Source: Flavobacterium psychrolimnae (GTDB lineage: Bacteria; Bacteroidota; Bacteroidia; Flavobacteriales; Flavobacteriaceae). Taken from it: a DNA stretch of 64,000 nt. Positions 36,008-46,863 of this stretch are shown here, in pieces. Where the stretch lies: positions 186,001-250,000 of the forward strand of contig NZ_QNUX01000004.1 of assembly GCF_003312425.1 (NCBI RefSeq), read 5' to 3'. The notes below the pieces were generated by a model that saw only the letters and a list, made by a program, of their open reading frames with translations, was not told where the DNA came from and did no database searches. Made by a program: the position numbers and the translations under genes. How positions within the stretch are numbered: position 1 is the first letter of the stretch; each line of letters begins with the position of its first letter.

Positions 36008-36128
36008 GTTTCCCTGATTTGAGATGGCTGGAAGTTCGTAACCGCTCAGTTTTCGACTTAACTAAAACGTCATGCGAAACGGTAATTCCATTAAACTCCA
36101 GCTAGCTCAAAGCTGTTACTAGCCGTAT
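36008..36128 (-). repeat. Spacer element B of the accessory array
   Basis: Minus strand: follows the stop of the 466-residue gene with CGGCTAGTAACAGCTTTGAGC, and ends CCTTGGCAG near 36000. It shares the terminal TTGGCAG with spacer C, but not the 18-base core. Confidence 0.5.
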
Positions 36129-36140
36129 TTTTTTCAGTTG

Positions 36141-37541
36141 TTAATATTTTGTTGTTACACTATTTGAAAAACTACCTGAGTTGTTCTTGTTTTTATAATT
36201 TATCTGAACGCCGTATTGTTTGTTTTTCTTAAAATTTTTAGAACGAACTAAATAAGAGTTTAAGCCTATCTTTGACTTCGATTTCAAACTTCCTATTACT
36301 TTATCAGTTTCAAAGTCCTGAATTTCAATTTCGACTTCTGCTTCGTCAATAAAGAATATTATTACTTCAATTTCGTTCTTTTTTTTGCTGATTATATCTC
36401 TGATGTTGTTCTTATCTGTGATGTATCCTCTTTCTTGTTTCTTGCCTTTTTCAATTCCTTTAATTTTTGTGTAAGTAATTATTCCTTGCACGTTGCCAAA
36501 TTCAATAAACGGCATTGGAAAGAATGGCAAAATATAGTATCTGTATGGGTCACTTTTAGCTTGAACGATTTTCGGATATGTGTTTCCGTGAATTGTGTCA
36601 AATGTAACACCTTGCAAAAACAAATCTTTGCCATTTTTAGTTTCAACTATTTTCATTTCTGTTTTGTACTCTTGAAAAGGAACAAATTGATTACCTACAT
36701 AATAGCCGCTGTCTGAAACGATCACTAAAAGCTCTTGTGGGCTATCATAGGAACCACTTAAATAATTGTAACCTTCCACTTCAAATTTCAATGCTTTTGT
36801 GTTGTTCACGATTGTGTCGGTTAAATACTTGAAGTTTTTGAATTGTTTGTCTTGGTATTCAGCCACATTAGTCGTGTCGTCATACCATTTTCTGCGATAG
36901 AATAATTGAATTTCATCACCTTTTTGTATGTCAAATTTTGTTGACGCTGTAAAGTTGTTTTTGAAACCGTTTGTTATATCATTATAATTGTCACCCATTA
37001 ACTGTTTGGTATAAAAGTGTCCGTTGCTTGAAACAACAAGTGATTGCAGGTCGGGAACAATTACAAGATAGATTTCTGAATTGTCCTTTTGAAAATACTT
37101 TCTTGGTGTTTTTTTTGTCGGAACTAAGCTGTCTCTCGGAAAACTATTTCGTGTGTCAATAAATTCGAGTGTAATTTGTGTTTGTTTACTGAAAATAGTT
37201 CCTGTTTGTTCTTTGCTATTTTGGTAATTGATTTTGTGAACTACTTTTTTGCTATTGTCAAGCAAACAATAAACACTATTCGTAAAAGTTTCATAGAATA
37301 TTTTTGTTTCCTGTTTTTCAGAATAGTCTGTAAAGTCCGATGTCTGAAACTTTCGATACTTTACGTTGTCAATAATTGTGTCGGCTAAGTCAGTCCTTGT
37401 TTGTAGTCCAATATATTCGTTTTTCTTGTCAAAGTAAGTCGCTCTGATATAAATTTTTGAGTTCGAAAGTTCGCTTCGACTATTTTGTCCAAAAGCAAAG
37501 TAGCCACATAAAAGTGTCAATATTGTCAGTGTATATTTCAT
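36141..37541 (-). CDS. Secreted protein of unknown function
   Basis: The frame is open to 37613, but the ATG at 37541 starts a clear signal peptide (MKYTLTILTLLCGYFAFGQ), giving 466 residues. The mature protein is rich in Lys, Asn, Tyr and beta strands, and has no recognisable domain. The last 100 residues (IEVIIFFIDEAEVEIEIQDFE...) are probably a separate beta domain. There is no T9SS C-terminal sorting signal that I recognise. It is the right-most unit of the accessory array. Confidence 0.6.
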   Translation of the reverse strand: MKYTLTILTLLCGYFAFGQNSRSELSNSKIYIRATYFDKKNEYIGLQTRTDLADTIIDNVKYRKFQTSDFTDYSEKQETKIFYETFTNSVYCLLDNSKKVVHKINYQNSKEQTGTIFSKQTQITLEFIDTRNSFPRDSLVPTKKTPRKYFQKDNSEIYLVIVPDLQSLVVSSNGHFYTKQLMGDNYNDITNGFKNNFTASTKFDIQKGDEIQLFYRRKWYDDTTNVAEYQDKQFKNFKYLTDTIVNNTKALKFEVEGYNYLSGSYDSPQELLVIVSDSGYYVGNQFVPFQEYKTEMKIVETKNGKDLFLQGVTFDTIHGNTYPKIVQAKSDPYRYYILPFFPMPFIEFGNVQGIITYTKIKGIEKGKKQERGYITDKNNIRDIISKKKNEIEVIIFFIDEAEVEIEIQDFETDKVIGSLKSKSKIGLNSYLVRSKNFKKNKQYGVQINYKNKNNSGSFSNSVTTKY

Positions 37542-37547
37542 CGTGTC

Positions 37548-37590
37548 TGTCGTCGTAATATGGCTGGTAACTTGTATATAGGCGAAGGTT
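37548..37590 (-). repeat. Spacer element A at the right edge of the accessory array
   Basis: Minus strand: CCTTCGCCTATATACAAGTTACCAGCC ends just before the start of the 466-residue gene. From memory, closely similar phrases (CCTATATACAAGTTA) recur next to isolated genes in other Bacteroidota genomes; this needs a search. Confidence 0.45.
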
Positions 37591-37709
37591 TGTTTCGCTT
37601 TATTCATCTTCAAATATATAAAATTTTCTTACAAATAAAGACGCATTTCTTTTTTTGAATGCATTTTCGCACTACTTCAGTTCTACAAACCTCCTTAATT
37701 CCACAAAAT

Positions 37710-37793
37710 GCTAGCCCAGATGGAAGTGAAAATCCTTTTTATGCGCCTTTTCGGCGGATAAAAAGATTGCAACGGACAGCTGGAAATTGCTCC
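37710..37793. repeat. Hairpin repeat element, copy 1
   Basis: Reverse-complemented, it begins GGAGCAATTTCCAGCTGT and ends TTCCATCTGGGCTAGC. The core is a stem of CTTTTTATGCGCC (37735-37747) with GGCGGATAAAAAG (37753-37765). The same ends, with a different core, occur at 44964-45108. It lies upstream of the trmD promoter. Confidence 0.75.
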
Positions 37794-37853
37794 AAAAGAA
37801 AAGTTTAATTGCTGAATTAGATATTTGGTTATTTGAAAACCTCAGCATCTTTG

Positions 37854-37861
37854 TACCTTTG
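37854..37861 (+). promoter_or_regulatory. -7 promoter element for trmD
   Basis: TACCTTTG ends 27 bp upstream of the trmD ATG and supports the internal start. Confidence 0.6.
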
Positions 37862-37888
37862 CGACTTAGAACCTTTTTAATAAAAATT

Positions 37889-38566
37889 ATGCGCATTGAT
37901 ATTGTTACTGTTCTCCCTGAATTATTGCGAAGTCCGTTTGAGGCTTCGATTATGAAACGTGCTATTGACAAAGGATTGGTGGAAGTTCATTTTCATAATC
38001 TACGGGATTATACGACCAACAGACAGAAAAGTGTGGATGATTATCCCTATGGCGGTGGTGCCGGAATGGTGATGACGGTACAACCTATTGATGCATGTAT
38101 TACGCATTTGAAAAGTGAAAGAACCTACGACGAGATCATTTATATGTCGCCGGATGGGGAAACCCTGAACCAGAAAATGGCAAATACAATGTCGATGTAC
38201 GAAAATATAATCATCCTTTGCGGACATTATAAAGGTGTGGATCAGCGCGTACGCGACCATTTTATCACGAAAGAAATCTCTATTGGTGATTATGTTTTGT
38301 CTGGTGGTGAATTAGGAGCTTTGGTATTATCAGATGCATTGATTCGATTGATTCCTGGCGTTTTGAGTGATGAAACCTCAGCATTGACAGATAGTTTTCA
38401 GGATGGACTATTGTCGGGACCTATTTACACTCGCCCTGCGGATTACAACGGATGGAAAGTTCCGGAGGTTTTGACCAGCGGGAATTTTGCCAAAATTGAT
38501 AAATGGCGCGAGGATATGGCCTACGAACACACAAAGAATAGAAGACCGGATTTGCTGGAAGATTAA
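37889..38566 (+). CDS. trmD: tRNA (guanine(37)-N1)-methyltransferase
   Basis: The frame is open from 37787, overlapping a repeat element, but the ATG at 37889 begins the family N-terminus [18 protein letters not shown] and follows a promoter box. This gives 225 residues. SPOUT-knot motifs are [31 protein letters not shown] and [14 protein letters not shown]. TrmD methylates N1 of G37 next to the anticodon and prevents frameshifting. rplS follows after about 170 bp, as in many bacteria (trmD-rplS order). Confidence 0.95.
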   Translation: MRIDIVTVLPELLRSPFEASIMKRAIDKGLVEVHFHNLRDYTTNRQKSVDDYPYGGGAGMVMTVQPIDACITHLKSERTYDEIIYMSPDGETLNQKMANTMSMYENIIILCGHYKGVDQRVRDHFITKEISIGDYVLSGGELGALVLSDALIRLIPGVLSDETSALTDSFQDGLLSGPIYTRPADYNGWKVPEVLTSGNFAKIDKWREDMAYEHTKNRRPDLLED

Positions 38567-38570
38567 AAAT

Positions 38571-38623
38571 TTGTTTAAAGTTTTAGGTTTAAAGTTGGTA
38601 TTCAAGAACTTCTAAACTTTAAA
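38571..38623. repeat. TTTAAAG/CTTTAAA inverted repeat downstream of trmD
   Basis: TTGTTTAAAGTTTTAG and CTAAACTTTAAACAA are complementary with one gap, and further AACTTTAAAC copies continue to 38650. It may act as a weak terminator after trmD. Confidence 0.5.
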
Positions 38624-38656
38624 CAAGAAAAACTTTAAACTTTAAACTTTTTTATC

Positions 38657-38664
38657 TACTTTTG
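38657..38664 (+). promoter_or_regulatory. -7 promoter element for rplS
   Basis: TACTTTTG, exact TAnnTTTG match, 72 bp before the rplS start. rplS therefore has its own promoter. Confidence 0.6.
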
Positions 38665-38736
38665 CGCCCACATTAGTTTAACCTCTGGCGAGATCCGTGA
38701 ATGTTGATTTAATGCAACCCATAATTAAAAAATATC
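38665..38736 (+). promoter_or_regulatory. Candidate L19 ribosomal-protein leader
   Basis: The untranslated leader holds CCTCTGGCGAGATCCGTGAATG followed by GTTG-ATTTAATG-CAAC. An autoregulatory L19 leader has been described for Flavobacteria, to my memory. This 5' UTR fits in place and length, but I cannot align it here. Confidence 0.45.
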
Positions 38737-39087
38737 ATGGCAGATTTAATGAAATTCGTTCAAGACGAATTCGTAACAAGAAAAGAATTCCCAGTTTTTG
38801 CAGCTGGAGATACTATCACCGTTTACTACGAAATTAGAGAGGGTGAAAAAACTAGAACACAGTTTTTTAAAGGAGTTGTTATCCAAAGAAGAGGTTCTGC
38901 TAATACAGAAACTTTCACAATTCGTAAAATGTCAGGTGCTATTGGAGTAGAGCGTATCTTCCCAGTTAACTTGCCAGCTTTGCAAAAAATTGAAATCAAC
39001 AAAAAAGGTGCAGTTCGTAGAGCTAGAATTTTCTACTTCAGAGAACTTACTGGTAAAAAAGCTAAGATTAAAGACAAAAGAAGATAG
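38737..39087 (+). CDS. rplS: 50S ribosomal protein L19
   Basis: The 116-residue protein has the L19 motifs FAAGDTITVYYEIREGEKTRTQFFKGVVI and FTIRKMSGAIGVERIFPVNLP, with the basic tail RRARIFYFRELTGKKAK. L19 sits at the 30S-50S interface. Normal length. Strong terminator downstream. Confidence 0.97.
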   Translation: MADLMKFVQDEFVTRKEFPVFAAGDTITVYYEIREGEKTRTQFFKGVVIQRRGSANTETFTIRKMSGAIGVERIFPVNLPALQKIEINKKGAVRRARIFYFRELTGKKAKIKDKRR

Positions 39088-39106
39088 TCAAATATCTCTT
39101 TACTAT

Positions 39107-39137
39107 AAAAGTCCCAACACTGTTGGGACTTTTTTTT
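39107..39137 (+). terminator. rplS terminator
   Basis: AAAAGTCCCAACA (39107-39119) pairs with TGTTGGGACTTTT (39121-39133), followed by a T-run. Confidence 0.93.
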
Positions 39138-39274
39138 GTTTACTATTTTCCTTATAAATTCCTAATTTAGGATTATTGAACCCTTAAAACTAACAATATA
39201 AGAATAACAAGTTAGTAATCTTAAAATTCGTATTTTTCTATGCAAAATTCACCCTCTATTACATCTGATTTTCA

Positions 39275-39282
39275 TATATTTG
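39275..39282 (+). promoter_or_regulatory. Possible -7 element for icd
   Basis: TATATTTG, an exact TAnnTTTG match, 70 bp upstream of the icd ATG. Confidence 0.45.
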
Positions 39283-39331
39283 TCCGCCTTATTTTAAGTG
39301 AAATACCTTATATAAGCTACATTTAACGTGA

Positions 39332-41575
<2,244 letters not shown>

Positions 41576-41595
41576 TCAAGTTATTAACTATATTT

Positions 41596-41628
41596 AAAAG
41601 ACAACTGGAAACGGTTGTCTTTTTTTTA
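41596..41628 (+). terminator. icd terminator
   Basis: AAAGACAAC, an 8-nt loop TGGAAACG, GTTGTCTTT and a long T-run. Confidence 0.92.
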
Positions 41629-41716
41629 TATTAGCAATACCTTAACAGTTGTTATATGACAATTGCTATTCAATTTAGTGTACTTTGCGTTTTTTCATTT
41701 CGATAAAATTTAAACA

Positions 41717-44098
41717 ATGACTCCAAAGAAAATTATTACCTTTTTAGTTGTATTACTGTCCGCGCTCTCGTCTTTCGGGCAAGAGAAATTTACACTAAGC
41801 GGAACTATTATTGACGCCAACAGCAATGAAACATTAATAGGTGTCAACGTCGTGATTCCAGAGTTAAAAACTGGAGTAACAACTAATGAATACGGGTTTT
41901 ACTCCATTACGATACCAAAAGGAAATTATACCGTTCAAATAAGTTATTTGGGTTATCTGACCATTTCCGAATCAATATCTTTAAACCAAAATATAAAAAA
42001 CAATTTTAATTTATTTAGTAATGAAACAGCTTTGCAAGAAGTCATCATCACTGATAATAAAACAAAAATAGATATTAAAAAACCAGAAATGAGCGTTAAT
42101 AAACTCTCCATTTCAGCCATCAAAAAAATGCCTGTTGTACTGGGTGAAGTCGATGTTTTAAAATCTATTTTGTTACTTCCTGGTGTTACAAATGCTGGCG
42201 AAGGAGCCTCCGGTTTCAATGTTCGTGGTGGCGGTGCCGACCAAAATCTGATTTTGTTAGATGAGGCCACTATCTTTAATTCCTCGCATGTTTTTGGATT
42301 TTTCTCCGTTTTTAATCCGGATGCTATCAAAGATTTAAAATTATACAAAGGCGGAATTCCAGCTCGATACGGCGGAAGAGCTTCTTCTGTTTTGGATATT
42401 TATCAAAAGGACGGTAACAGCAAAGGATTTCATGTCAATGGAGGAATCGGATTGATTTCCAGCCGCATTTTGGCCGAAGGGCCGTTGGTAAAAGACAAAG
42501 GATCGTTCCTGATTGGCGGTAGAAGTTCGTATGCACATTTATTCCTGAAGCTTTCCGAAGAACAAAAAAACAACTCGGCTTATTTCTATGATTTGAATAC
42601 GAAACTGAGTTATAAACTGGATTCTAACAACAGTCTTTATTTATCGGGTTATTTTGGTCGCGATGTTTTCAGTCTGAACAAAAGTTTTACCAACATCTAT
42701 GGAAATGCGACTTTAAACTTGCGTTGGAATCACTTGTTTTCTGAAAAGCTATTTTCGAATTTATCTTTAATTTACAGCGATTATTATTACGGCTTAGATT
42801 TGGATTTTGTAGGTTTCAAATGGGATTCCGGCATTAGAAACTACAATATCAAATACGATTTCAAGAACTATATTTCGGATAAATTCAAATTGAATTACGG
42901 GATAAACGGAATATATTATGAGTTCAATCCGGGAACCATCAGACCATCTGATGAGAACTCCGGAATAAATTTTGACCAATTGGACAAAAAATATGCTTTT
43001 GAACCCGCAGCTTACATCAACGCTGATCACGAAATCTCAGATAGAATATCGCTTTCTTACGGATTACGTTACAGTATGTTTTATCGTTTAGGTCAATCCA
43101 CCGTGAATATTTATGCTGACAATAATCCTGTAACATTCAATTCCGCGTTACAGATTTATGAAAAAGCAACTCCAATAGGCACCAAATTTTACGATAGAAA
43201 TAAAATCATGCAAAGCTATAATTATTTGGAACCGCGCTTTTCAATGGCTTACCAAATCAACGAAGAGCAATCCATCAAAGCGAGTTACAACAGAATGGTG
43301 CAGTATTTACAACTCATTTCAAATACCTCATCGCCTACTCCGCTTGATGTCTGGACGCCAAGTGATAGTTTTATAAAACCACAAATTGCCGATCAGGTGG
43401 CTTTGGGTTACTTTAAAAACTTCAGTGACGATATGTATTCTCTTGAAGTAGAAACGTATTATAAAGAAGTACAAAACCGATTGGATTATATTGACGGCGC
43501 TGATTTGATTGCCAATAAAGCCATCGAGCAAATAATCTTGAACGGGCAATTACGATCGTACGGTTTAGAAATCATGTTCCGAAAAAACGAAGGAAAATTT
43601 AACGGCTGGATTTCGTATACATTATCCAAATCCGAGCAACAAACTCCGGGAAGAACACCAATAGAAACGGGAATCAATAATGGTCAATGGTATAATTCAG
43701 TATACGATAAATTACATAATATTGCGATAACGTCTTCCTATAATTTGAATGAAAAATGGTCTTTTGGAGCTAATTTCGCTCTGCAAACCGGACAACCGGT
43801 GACGTATCCCGTTGGACAATATGACTACTTAGGAATCAATGTTCCCAGTTATGGACTAAGGAATGAAAATCGTCTTCCGGCTTACCATCATCTTGACATT
43901 GCCGCTACTTTGACTCCAACAAAAAACAAAAATAGGGAATGGAAAGGCGAATGGGTTTTCAGTATCTATAATTTGTACAATCGAAAAAATGCTGCTTCTA
44001 TCAATTTCAGACAAAATACAGATACTGGAAGCAACGAAGCTATAAAAACTTCGATTTTTGGTGTAGTTCCGGCAGTGAGTTATAACTTTAAATTCTAG
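41717..44098 (+). CDS. TonB-dependent outer-membrane receptor with N-terminal carboxypeptidase-regulatory domain
   Basis: The 793-residue protein has a signal peptide (to about 22), a CarboxypepD-reg-like beta-sandwich (about 25-105, SGTIIDANSNETLIGVNVVIPELKTGVTT), a plug (about 130-225, with FNVRGGGADQNLILLDE) and a 22-strand-type barrel to the C-terminal Phe. It takes up an unknown ligand driven by TonB/ExbBD. A DUF4249 lipoprotein gene follows by 40 bp. No SusD homologue is present, so this is not a classical glycan SusCD pair. Confidence 0.9.
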   Translation: MTPKKIITFLVVLLSALSSFGQEKFTLSGTIIDANSNETLIGVNVVIPELKTGVTTNEYGFYSITIPKGNYTVQISYLGYLTISESISLNQNIKNNFNLFSNETALQEVIITDNKTKIDIKKPEMSVNKLSISAIKKMPVVLGEVDVLKSILLLPGVTNAGEGASGFNVRGGGADQNLILLDEATIFNSSHVFGFFSVFNPDAIKDLKLYKGGIPARYGGRASSVLDIYQKDGNSKGFHVNGGIGLISSRILAEGPLVKDKGSFLIGGRSSYAHLFLKLSEEQKNNSAYFYDLNTKLSYKLDSNNSLYLSGYFGRDVFSLNKSFTNIYGNATLNLRWNHLFSEKLFSNLSLIYSDYYYGLDLDFVGFKWDSGIRNYNIKYDFKNYISDKFKLNYGINGIYYEFNPGTIRPSDENSGINFDQLDKKYAFEPAAYINADHEISDRISLSYGLRYSMFYRLGQSTVNIYADNNPVTFNSALQIYEKATPIGTKFYDRNKIMQSYNYLEPRFSMAYQINEEQSIKASYNRMVQYLQLISNTSSPTPLDVWTPSDSFIKPQIADQVALGYFKNFSDDMYSLEVETYYKEVQNRLDYIDGADLIANKAIEQIILNGQLRSYGLEIMFRKNEGKFNGWISYTLSKSEQQTPGRTPIETGINNGQWYNSVYDKLHNIAITSSYNLNEKWSFGANFALQTGQPVTYPVGQYDYLGINVPSYGLRNENRLPAYHHLDIAATLTPTKNKNREWKGEWVFSIYNLYNRKNAASINFRQNTDTGSNEAIKTSIFGVVPAVSYNFKF

Positions 44099-44138
44099 TC
44101 TTAGTATTCAAAAAGAGCAAAAAATAAAAAATAAAATC

Positions 44139-44960
44139 ATGAAAAAAATAACACTGTATCTGGTACTTTTCATCGCTATTTTTTCAGCGAGTTGTGAAGA
44201 TGTTATCGAAGTAGATTTAGATAATGCACCACCAAAACTGGTTATTGAAGCAGCTATCAATTGGAAAAAAGGAACGACCGGAAATCAACAGAGAATAAAA
44301 CTAACCACTACAACAGGATTTTACAGCACAGAAATTCCAAAAGTTTCCGGCGCGACAGTTTCAATAAAAAACAGCTCTAATGTAGTTTTCAATTTTTCCG
44401 AAATCCAAAAAACAGGTGAATATACTTGCGCTACTTTTATACCGGTAATCAACGAAACCTACACGCTCACAGTGATTAGTAATGGCAATACCTACACCGC
44501 AATAGAAACATTGAAACCCGTTACGCCAATCACAAAAATTGTTCAAAACAATCAAGGCGGTTTCACTGGAACCGACATTGAAATTAAGACATTTTACCAA
44601 GATCCGGCAGGTGAAAGCAATTATTACCTTTACAAATACGTGTATTCAAACCAGGTAAAATCAAACTTTTATGTAGATCAAGATGAGTTTTTTAACGGAA
44701 ACGAATTCTTTAGCATCTCTCAAAATGACGAATTAAAAAAAGACGATAAAATTGAGGTAACCCACTACGGAATTTCAAAAGCATACTACAATTACATGAG
44801 TGTTTTAGTAAGTATCGCAGGAAATAGTGGCGGCGGACCATTTCAATCACCGCCAGCAACCGTAAGAGGAAATATCATCAATACCACTGATTCGACAAAT
44901 TATCCATTAGGCTATTTCTCCCTAAGCGAAGTCGATGTTAGAAGTTACACAATTGAATAA
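44139..44960 (+). CDS. DUF4249 family lipoprotein
   Basis: The 273-residue protein has a lipobox (SASC, Cys near 19) followed by EDVIEVDLDNAPPKLVIEAAINW, the characteristic DUF4249 start. The rest is beta-rich (GATVSIKNSSNVVFNF, YTLTVISNGNTYTAIETLKPV). Members of this family are found next to TonB receptors and are thought to act with them at the surface, like SusD, but with another fold. Adjacent position and orientation match. Confidence 0.87.
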   Translation: MKKITLYLVLFIAIFSASCEDVIEVDLDNAPPKLVIEAAINWKKGTTGNQQRIKLTTTTGFYSTEIPKVSGATVSIKNSSNVVFNFSEIQKTGEYTCATFIPVINETYTLTVISNGNTYTAIETLKPVTPITKIVQNNQGGFTGTDIEIKTFYQDPAGESNYYLYKYVYSNQVKSNFYVDQDEFFNGNEFFSISQNDELKKDDKIEVTHYGISKAYYNYMSVLVSIAGNSGGGPFQSPPATVRGNIINTTDSTNYPLGYFSLSEVDVRSYTIE

Positions 44961-44963
44961 TTA

Positions 44964-45108
44964 GGAGCTAATCCAGCTGTTCATTACAACCAAAAACAGG
45001 TTCTAAACAGGTTTCCAGTCCGTATAAGGAGCTTCCTTTGGTCGCTCTTCTACAGCCGGAAAACTAAAGTTTACAACCTGTTTTGGTTTTCATTGCCATC
45101 TAGGCTAG
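44964..45108. repeat. Hairpin repeat element, copy 2
   Basis: It begins GGAGCTAATCCAGCTGT and ends GCCATCTAGGCTAG, matching the ends of copy 1 (37710-37793, opposite orientation). The core differs: AACCAAAAACAGGTT (44988-45002) pairs with AACCTGTTTTGGTT (45075-45088), with a small hairpin AAGGA-GCT-TCCTT inside. Core divergence with end conservation suggests selection on, or mobilisation through, the ends. Confidence 0.75.
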
Positions 45109-45174
45109 TACGTGAGGGATAAAACGAGAACTTTTATTTACTTTTACATCATAATTCATAATTTATAATAAACC

Positions 45175-45837
45175 ATGTCTTCACACCATATCGTTCGCGA
45201 TGACCAAGAACCCGCTTTAATCATTGCCAATGGCGCTTCCTGTAATCCGGAACTATTGGGTCAATTATTGGAATGGTCACCGCTTGTAGTTGTATTAGAT
45301 TCGGCTATGGTTCGCGTGATGGAATTAGAAATCAAAGTCGATGTTCTCTTAGGCGATTTCGACAGAGGTTTTGATCCTGAAATTTATAAAACATCACAAT
45401 ACCCAATCGAAATTATTCATACACCGGACCAGAATAAAACCGATTTAGAAAAGGCTTTTGACTATTTAATCGAAAGAAAAATTCCTGCTGTAAATGTCGT
45501 TTGGGCAACCGGACGAAGAGCCGATCATACGATTACGAATCTGACCAACATCACACGATACAGAAATCTATTGAAGATTGTTATTCTGGACGATCACTCT
45601 AAGGTATTTCTTTTGCCTAAGAAATTCGAAAAATGGTATACGGCGGACACTCCTATTTCATTAATTCCTGTTGGTCACGTGACTGGAATTCATTCGGATA
45701 ATTTATTTTATCCATTGAAAGATGATAGTCTCACTATTGGTTACAGAACCGGAAGCAGCAATCACGTCATCAAAGACGGAATCGTAACAATAGAACATGA
45801 TGAAGGCGATTTATTGATGATGGAATGTTTGGATTAG
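45175..45837 (+). CDS. thiN: Thiamine pyrophosphokinase
   Basis: The 220-residue enzyme transfers pyrophosphate from ATP to thiamine. Motifs: LIIANGASCN (start of the catalytic domain), DVLLGDFD (metal-binding Asp), DQNKTDLEKAFDYL (ATP/Mg site) and WATGRRADHTITNL. The C-terminal thiamine-binding half ends GSSNHVIKDGIVTIEHDEGDLLMM. Its stop is 4 bp from that of the convergent hydrolase, so no terminator fits between them. Confidence 0.93.
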   Translation: MSSHHIVRDDQEPALIIANGASCNPELLGQLLEWSPLVVVLDSAMVRVMELEIKVDVLLGDFDRGFDPEIYKTSQYPIEIIHTPDQNKTDLEKAFDYLIERKIPAVNVVWATGRRADHTITNLTNITRYRNLLKIVILDDHSKVFLLPKKFEKWYTADTPISLIPVGHVTGIHSDNLFYPLKDDSLTIGYRTGSSNHVIKDGIVTIEHDEGDLLMMECLD

Positions 45838-45841
45838 GTAT

Positions 45842-46708
45842 TTATTGAATATTCAACAAAGCGTTTCTTACAATCTCATAATGACTCCAAGGAATAAAAT
45901 GATTCGCTTTTTCGATCGTTATTGTATCCATCGATTTAGCATTTACAAAACTTTTTTTTATGAAGTCCATATTGCTGTACGGCACCAAAACATCTTTTGT
46001 TCCATGAATAACGGTAACATCGCTAGTAATATTTTTCAACTTTGGCTCTAAATCAACTAAATCCTTTTTCAGCCACCACAACTCATCATTAGAAGGACGT
46101 AATGCTCCGGGAATTAAATATCGTAAAGGCGAAACTTTGATAACCGTTCTCCATTTTTCCGGGTTTTCAGCTTTCGGGTCTAATGATCCTGCCAGTATCA
46201 CCAATCTTTTGTACCAAGACGGATTATCCACGGCTAATCGAGCTAATACTGGTCCGCCAACGGAATGTCCTACTAAAATTAGCGGCTTTTTATTATCGAT
46301 TTTTTTGATAAACTCCGATATTCTTTGCGATTGTACTTTTAAATTTTGAGCATCGCCAAAATCACTGTATCCAAAACCCGGTCGGTCGATAGCAATCATT
46401 CTATATTTTTTAAGCAATAAAGAATCCTGAAGGTATTCCTTGAAAGCATTCCAACTGCCAGGTGAACCGTGAACAAAAAACAAGGTCGGGTTATCAGCAT
46501 TTCCCGTTGCTACGTAATGTATTTTATATCCTTCAAAAGCAATTGTTTTATCCTGAAATTCTGTTTTAGAGCCAGCGAAAAATTTTTTAGTTTCCTTATT
46601 CGAATATCGCATCGTCATACAAGATTGGCACATTATAATATACAAAACCATCAAACTGTAAGCTATATATCTTTTTTTGAAATGAAATGAAGCGGGCATA
46701 AAAGTCAT
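45842..46708 (-). CDS. Lipoprotein alpha/beta hydrolase
   Basis: The 288-residue protein has a signal peptide with lipobox IIMCQSC (about 24-30), so it is membrane-anchored. Catalytic features: HGSPGSWNAF oxyanion segment, GHSVGGPV nucleophile elbow (Ser near 149), HGTKDVLVP acid, and His near the C-terminus (KANHFIPWSHYE). Function unknown: an esterase or lipase-like hydrolase facing the periplasm. Confidence 0.82.
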   Translation of the reverse strand: MTFMPASFHFKKRYIAYSLMVLYIIMCQSCMTMRYSNKETKKFFAGSKTEFQDKTIAFEGYKIHYVATGNADNPTLFFVHGSPGSWNAFKEYLQDSLLLKKYRMIAIDRPGFGYSDFGDAQNLKVQSQRISEFIKKIDNKKPLILVGHSVGGPVLARLAVDNPSWYKRLVILAGSLDPKAENPEKWRTVIKVSPLRYLIPGALRPSNDELWWLKKDLVDLEPKLKNITSDVTVIHGTKDVLVPYSNMDFIKKSFVNAKSMDTITIEKANHFIPWSHYEIVRNALLNIQ

Positions 46709-46839
46709 TCTGATAGTATTTTTTATAAAAGTAACCGTTTTATGGTTCGAAAAAAACGCAATATTCTAATTTTATGATTTATTTTCCATCTGTTTAATAG
46801 GTCAAAAATGTCTTTAACTATTTACAAAATAGTTATGCC

Positions 46840-46847
46840 TATATTTG
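46840..46847 (+). promoter_or_regulatory. -7 promoter element for rlmF
   Basis: TATATTTG, ending 16 bp upstream of the rlmF ATG. Confidence 0.6.
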
Positions 46848-46863
46848 CATCGAAATAAAGAAA

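Noticed and set aside
32790..37590. Integron with attC sites
   Set aside because: Spacers are palindromic and partly repeated, but they lack matching RYYYAAC/GTTRRRY ends and no integrase is in the window. The cassette idea is kept only as a hypothesis.
37787..37888. N-terminal extension of trmD
   Set aside because: It runs into the hairpin repeat and upstream of the -7 box; the ATG at 37889 starts the family sequence.
41717..44960. SusCD-type glycan uptake locus
   Set aside because: The second gene is a DUF4249 lipoprotein, not SusD, and no carbohydrate-active enzyme is nearby.
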